From NCBI GenBank assembly GCA_002409285.1, contig DHUT01000073.1:13915-40491 (forward strand): a stretch of DNA of 26,577 nt, read 5' to 3'. A model generated the notes under the pieces. That model ran no database searches and was not told the origin of the DNA. It saw only the letters and a list, made by a program, of their open reading frames with translations. This stretch comes from Firmicutes bacterium UBA5227 (GTDB lineage: Bacteria > Bacillota > Clostridia > Tissierellales > Sedimentibacteraceae). Below, in pieces: positions 22,898 to 26,577 of the stretch. The position numbers and the translations under genes are program-made. Within the stretch, counting starts at the first letter, position 1, and the number at the start of each line of letters is the position of its first letter.

Positions 22898-23344
22898 CTA
22901 TTTGAATATTTTAAGTTCCTTCATAATTTCTTTTTCTCTTAAGCGCATTTCATCCTTTTCATCAGCATTCATATGGTCATATCCCAAAAGATGAAGCATA
23001 CTGTGAACAGTGAGATACAGCATTTCTCTTTCCAGGCTGTGACCGAAGTCCTTAGCTTGTTCGATTATTTTTTGAGTTGAAAGCACTATATCTCCAAGGA
23101 TAATAGTACCGTCAAATTCATCGTCCATGGGAAACGAGAGTACATCAGTTTCCATGTCCACATTCCTATATTCCCTGTTAAGTGTTTTAATTTCTTCATT
23201 GGTAACAAAAGAAACACTTACCTCAAAATCTCCCTCTGCTCCTTCTGACTTCAAAACAGCTTCAACCGTCTTTTCAATTGCTTTCATATTATCAGAGGTA
23301 ATCTCCAGTATGTCTTGTCTGTTATCAAATAATACATCAATCAT
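22898..23344 (-). CDS. ybeY: Endoribonuclease YbeY
   Basis: 148 aa. A metal-dependent single-strand endoribonuclease in 16S rRNA 3'-end maturation and ribosome quality control. The zinc motif HSMLHLLGYDH (H-x3-H-x5-H) is near residues 114-124, preceded by ETDVLSFPMD and GDIVLS. Its ATG overlaps the phoH stop by four nt, showing coupling. The YbeY-Era pair shares the 16S maturation pathway. Confidence 0.97.
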   Translation of the reverse strand: MIDVLFDNRQDILEITSDNMKAIEKTVEAVLKSEGAEGDFEVSVSFVTNEEIKTLNREYRNVDMETDVLSFPMDDEFDGTIILGDIVLSTQKIIEQAKDFGHSLEREMLYLTVHSMLHLLGYDHMNADEKDEMRLREKEIMKELKIFK

Positions 23345-24303
23345 TTTTGTCCCTCATATCTTTCATATGCTTTAATTATGTCCTGAACAAGTTTATGCCT
23401 CACCACATCGGTTGTTTGAAAATACATAAATCCAATTCCCTCCACGTCCTTTAAAATACGTGTTACGGTTTTAAGCCCTGATTTTTTGCCCTCAGGCAAG
23501 TCTATTTGAGTAATATCTCCGGTTATCACCGCTTTTGAACCATATCCAAGACGTGTAAGAAACATCTTCATTTGTTCATTTGTAGTGTTTTGTGCCTCAT
23601 CAAGAATAATGAAGGAGGAATCCAGTGTACGCCCTCTCATATATGCCAGGGGAGCTACTTCTATTAACTGTTTTTCGACATTTTTCAAATAATTCTCCGG
23701 TCCCATTATTTCAAACAAGGCATCGTAAAGAGGTCTCAAATAAGGATCAACCTTATCCTGCAAATCCCCGGGCAAAAACCCAAGCTTTTCTCCGGCCTCA
23801 ACAGCAGGTCTTGTAAGTATGATTCTTTCAACCTCCTTTTTTCTGAAAGCATTTACTGCCGCCGCTACGGCAAGGTATGTCTTCCCCGTTCCGGCAGGTC
23901 CTATTCCAAAGGTAATATCCCTTGTATTTATCATGTCCATATATCTCTTCTGACCCACAGTCTTGGGTTTAATAACCCTGCCTGAGGCTGTGGTTACTAT
24001 AACGTCCTTCAATATCTCATTGTAATCTATGCTATAATTTGATTTATTTGCTTCAATTAAGTAAACAACCTTTTGGCCGGTTAATTCTCCTTCAGTGTCT
24101 ATTACATTTATCATGTCCTTTAATATTTTAACAACCGCCTCTGTTTTCTGCTTATCTCCGGTTACCTTGATGACACCATTCCTGACAAGAATATTTACAT
24201 CGAAATAGCTTTTAATAACTTTAATATTCTTGTCATGAATTCCTAAAAGCTTAATGAGGTTTTCTTCATTGGCCATTAAAATATTTTCTTCGTGTAATTC
24301 CAT
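23341..24303 (-). CDS. phoH: PhoH family protein (PhoH-like ATPase)
   Basis: 320 aa. The PhoH/YbeZ type of P-loop ATPase, thought to act with YbeY on RNA. It has an N-terminal KH-like region, Walker A GPAGTGKTYLAVAAAV (about residues 138-153), Walker B FIILDEAQN, and a TGDITQIDLP motif. ATG 24303 follows AGGAGG. It is flanked by yqfD (8 nt) and ybeY (overlap). Confidence 0.96.
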   Translation of the reverse strand: MELHEENILMANEENLIKLLGIHDKNIKVIKSYFDVNILVRNGVIKVTGDKQKTEAVVKILKDMINVIDTEGELTGQKVVYLIEANKSNYSIDYNEILKDVIVTTASGRVIKPKTVGQKRYMDMINTRDITFGIGPAGTGKTYLAVAAAVNAFRKKEVERIILTRPAVEAGEKLGFLPGDLQDKVDPYLRPLYDALFEIMGPENYLKNVEKQLIEVAPLAYMRGRTLDSSFIILDEAQNTTNEQMKMFLTRLGYGSKAVITGDITQIDLPEGKKSGLKTVTRILKDVEGIGFMYFQTTDVVRHKLVQDIIKAYERYEGQK

Positions 24304-24311
24304 TAATCCTC

Positions 24312-25526
24312 CTAATTTTTATCGTCAGTTTTTTCCACATTGATATCCTCTATAGGATACAATCTCACTTTTTTCCCTATATCTTCAATAACTTCTATTT
24401 GAGCTCTCAAATAAAAATATTCGTCATCCTCCGAAAAATTCAGGGATGAATCCAGTACTTTCGCATTCTGATTGCACATTTTCAGCAAATTGTCATACAT
24501 GTCTATCTTCATTTTATTTTTAGCCGTATTTTCATCTATTTCCACAGGCTTGACAATATGCTCATAGTATGTGCCTTTTATAATTGCAATATCAGATAAA
24601 TATGAAATTATAGGAATCCTGACAGTGCTTTCCTTATAATTATAATTTTTATAAGGACCTTTGTCACCTATTATTTTAATACTGCTGCCATTTTTTTGCA
24701 AGTAATAAACATTTTTGCTCTTATCGGTACCAACTTCAAAATTTTTTAATTTTTCTTCCTTCATTTCAAAGTTATAATAGGTCTTTCCATATATTGTTCC
24801 GTCAGAAGGAACCATCATAAATTCTTCGGAATTTTTATTTTTAACCATTCCCATAACCAATGTCTGCCCTTCATATACCACATCCCCTTCCTTTACCATA
24901 GGCTGACCGCTTTTGGCTATCACTTTATTTATTATGGCATTTTTACCCGAAATAATGCTTGAGGGCTCATTGCCTTGTATTTCAGCATTTTCAGGCTTTT
25001 TTTCCTTAACAAAAATTAGTAGATTAGAGCCTTCAATATATACTTCAACAAACTTAAATTGATTAAAATTTGTGTAAATAAGTGTTTCAATTTTTTTTGG
25101 CTTGATACCTGTATGTGCCATGGGCACTTTTACATTGTTTTGTTCCAGTACCTTTATAATATTTTTTGCAGTAGTGCTGTTTGTTCCCACAACCTCCACA
25201 TTCCAAACCATTGAAGAGAAAATATAAAGACAAACAATTAAAATTAACAGCCCCGCTACAAAACCCTTGCGTAATTTCAATTTCTTGACCTTCAGCGCAA
25301 GCCCTTTTTTGTTGACCGTTTCAATTTTCGCTTCCTCGATAGTATCTTTGTACCTCTCATAATCCTCATAGGAAATTTTAAGCTTTATACCGTCCTCGTT
25401 TTTTTCCACGTCCCACATGAGTATACCTTTTCTTCGGAGTAAATTAATGATTTTTTCGGAGTTTGCCCCTTTTAGGCGTATTACAGCATAGCCTCTCAGC
25501 ATAGACACCAACTTGAATATAAGCAT
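24312..25526 (-). CDS. yqfD: Sporulation protein YqfD
   Basis: 404 aa. A mother-cell sporulation membrane protein in B. subtilis, of unknown molecular role. It has an N-terminal cytoplasmic domain (VSMLRGYAVIRLKGANSEKIINLLRRKGI), one membrane segment around residues 91-111 (FVAGLLILIVCLYIFSSMVW), then a large outside domain beginning NVEVVGTNST, a POTRA-like segment. ATG 25526 follows AGGGAG, 2 nt after the yqfC stop. Confidence 0.92.
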   Translation of the reverse strand: MLIFKLVSMLRGYAVIRLKGANSEKIINLLRRKGILMWDVEKNEDGIKLKISYEDYERYKDTIEEAKIETVNKKGLALKVKKLKLRKGFVAGLLILIVCLYIFSSMVWNVEVVGTNSTTAKNIIKVLEQNNVKVPMAHTGIKPKKIETLIYTNFNQFKFVEVYIEGSNLLIFVKEKKPENAEIQGNEPSSIISGKNAIINKVIAKSGQPMVKEGDVVYEGQTLVMGMVKNKNSEEFMMVPSDGTIYGKTYYNFEMKEEKLKNFEVGTDKSKNVYYLQKNGSSIKIIGDKGPYKNYNYKESTVRIPIISYLSDIAIIKGTYYEHIVKPVEIDENTAKNKMKIDMYDNLLKMCNQNAKVLDSSLNFSEDDEYFYLRAQIEVIEDIGKKVRLYPIEDINVEKTDDKN

Positions 25527-25528
25527 AA

Positions 25529-25810
25529 TTACTCCCTCTTACCAAAAATTATTTCATCAATATTCCCCTTTATAATCACACTGTAATTATTTATTTCCTC
25601 TATAATAAATTTTGAACCCTTTATCATAATGTTATTTTCAACAGTTTTTATGCCAACCTGGTTATTCTCATAAACAGTTATACCTAAGTGGTTCTCTATT
25701 ATTATCTTTTTATTTCCATGCATTTTCAAATCAAAATTATCTGAAAATGCGTCATTAGGGATATCTAAATCATCTGCAAGCTTGCTCCTGAGGTTGTTAA
25801 ACTTTCCCAT
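25529..25810 (-). CDS. yqfC: Sporulation protein YqfC (YabP/YqfC family)
   Basis: 93 aa. A small beta-rich protein family needed in or linked to endospore formation. Typical features are KMHGNKKIIIENHLGI, VYENNQVGIKT and MIKGSKFIIEEINNYSVIIKGNI. ATG 25810 follows AAGGAGG. It starts the yqfC-yqfD-phoH block. A confident sigma-E promoter could not be assigned by eye in the 180 nt upstream. Confidence 0.9.
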   Translation of the reverse strand: MGKFNNLRSKLADDLDIPNDAFSDNFDLKMHGNKKIIIENHLGITVYENNQVGIKTVENNIMIKGSKFIIEEINNYSVIIKGNIDEIIFGKRE

Positions 25811-25986
25811 ACTGCCTCCTTTATATACAATGATTTCATAAATTTATTTGAAACAAGAATCAAAATATTTTCTATTTAAAAGTTTATAGAAATTAATTAG
25901 CCTTGTTATAATAAATTATGCATGTATCCTCAAGTCTATGAGTATAACCAACCAAGTACTTTTACCATTTACTCCGGTACAGAGCA

Positions 25987-26014
25987 TAAAAAAATGCTGT
26001 CTTGCAGACCAGCA
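25987..26014 (-). terminator. Intrinsic terminator downstream of the small membrane-protein gene
   Basis: On the minus strand an ATGCTGGTCT/AGACAGCAT stem (25994-26014, one bulged base) runs into a T run (complement of 25987-25993). It isolates the gene at 26080 from yqfC. The rest of 25811-26079 shows no gene. Confidence 0.85.
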
Positions 26015-26079
26015 TCTTTTATTCAGCACTATATGTTAATATTTTTAAAAACAATCAGATTACTGAAGTATAATTCGAG

Positions 26080-26466
26080 TCATTCAAAATATGTGGGGAT
26101 ATCTGATAGTTTCTCCATTTCGACCACTTTATTATTATCATAATCATAAAAATAAAAGCCATTGTTTAGTAAGGTTATAATGGTTGTTTTTCCGGATTCA
26201 TCATGACAAATATATATATTATCCTTATATTTTTCATACTTTCCTTGTTCCAACATGTTGTCATTAAATTTTAAATAATAAGTTCCTTCTTTCTCAAAAT
26301 CAAAGCTACATTGATATATATTATCAGGAAATCCTGTGGATTGATAAAAACCTGTAATATTTTTCAAGGGCTCCGTCTTATATAATGTAAATGCAGTTGA
26401 TAGCCATGAAAAAAGAAGAAAAATAATAATAACTTTTGAAACCGATAATGAAAATTTTTTGCTTAT
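26080..26466 (-). CDS. Paralogue of the small membrane-anchored protein at 4674, apparent ATA start
   Basis: About 128 aa if started at ATA 26466, eight nt after AGAGGAG. The product then begins with SKKFSLSVS, one hydrophobic helix (KVIIIFLLFSWLSTAFTLY) and an outer domain with ITGFYQSTGF, FEKEGTYYLKF, EQGKYEKY and the ending SDIPTYF. This is the same layout as the 131-aa protein at 4674. No ATG, GTG or TTG exists between the in-frame upstream TAA (26513-26515) and TTG 26367, and starting at TTG would drop the membrane helix. Either a rare ATA start is used or the start codon is mutated. The function is unknown. A terminator follows. Confidence 0.65.
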   Translation of the reverse strand: MSKKFSLSVSKVIIIFLLFSWLSTAFTLYKTEPLKNITGFYQSTGFPDNIYQCSFDFEKEGTYYLKFNDNMLEQGKYEKYKDNIYICHDESGKTTIITLLNNGFYFYDYDNNKVVEMEKLSDIPTYFE

Positions 26467-26577
26467 TTTACTCTCTCCTCTAAAATTAAAACTATAGATC
26501 TTAGATCTTACAGATTAAAAATATTATTGATTCACAACGGTTTTATTTATAATACTATTAAAATCCTTTAATTAATG
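26467..26577 (-). promoter_or_regulatory. Leader of the small membrane-protein gene with tandem TAGATCT
   Basis: TAGATCT occurs twice in tandem (26495-26508), between the ribosome site and the window edge. Each AGATCT is palindromic. A promoter could not be assigned with confidence. No gene is seen here. Confidence 0.25.

Noticed and set aside
25811..25920. Sigma-E promoter for yqfC
   Set aside because: Expected biologically, but no -35/-10 pair at the right spacing could be matched by eye.
1..26577. tRNA genes, insertion sequences or prophage genes
   Set aside because: No cloverleaf, transposase or phage structural gene was recognised on either strand.

Overview
The window is AT-rich DNA from a low-GC, endospore-forming Firmicute, most likely a clostridial or Tissierellia-type anaerobe (lineage inferred, not proven). 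The grounds are a spoIIIAA fragment, yqfC and yqfD sporulation genes, strong Shine-Dalgarno sites, an FMN riboswitch and a glycine T-box. The main gene order (yqfC-yqfD-phoH-ybeY-cdd-era-recO-glyS-ccpN-ppsR-dgt-dnaG-rpoD-trmK-nif3) follows the region known from Bacillus subtilis. Nearly everything right of position 5100 is on the minus strand.

Left part (1-5100). The 5' end of spoIIIAA leaves the window to the left. A SigA-type promoter and FMN riboswitch then drive ribU (riboflavin uptake) on the plus strand, followed by an MFS efflux-type transporter. A 21-bp hairpin closes the MFS gene and a convergent 29-residue Cys/Arg-rich microORF; their stop codons lie in (or overlap the end of) opposite arms. 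Next come rnpB (RNase P RNA, minus), a remnant resembling hsdS, a two-gene DUF3990 (ADP-ribosyltransferase-like) module with its partner gene, and a small membrane-anchored protein. This stretch looks like accessory DNA next to rnpB.

Middle (5163-17032). A ComEC-like secreted metallo-beta-lactamase lipoprotein and glutamine-dependent NAD synthetase precede the information-processing block: nif3, trmK, rpoD, dnaG, dgt, ppsR, ccpN and glyS. A near-consensus promoter drives dnaG-rpoD, and a T-box controls glyS. CcpN and PpsR are known partners in carbon-flow control.

Right part (17067-26577). An orphan oligopeptide-binding lipoprotein is followed by DUF4342, recO, era, cdd, a DUF3048 lipoprotein, ybeY, phoH, yqfD and yqfC, mostly overlapping or tightly spaced. 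The usual pgpH and dgkA genes are absent. The last gene is a paralogue of the small membrane-anchored protein at 4674.

Most unusual points: (1) two degenerate 11-nt tandem repeat arrays, each beginning exactly at a stop codon (after rpoD and after glyS); (2) three genes whose best start codon appears to be ATA or ATT; (3) a 20-bp perfect palindrome over the ribU -35 element; (4) the DUF3990 module beside an hsdS-like relic; (5) the shared-stop hairpin with the microORF.
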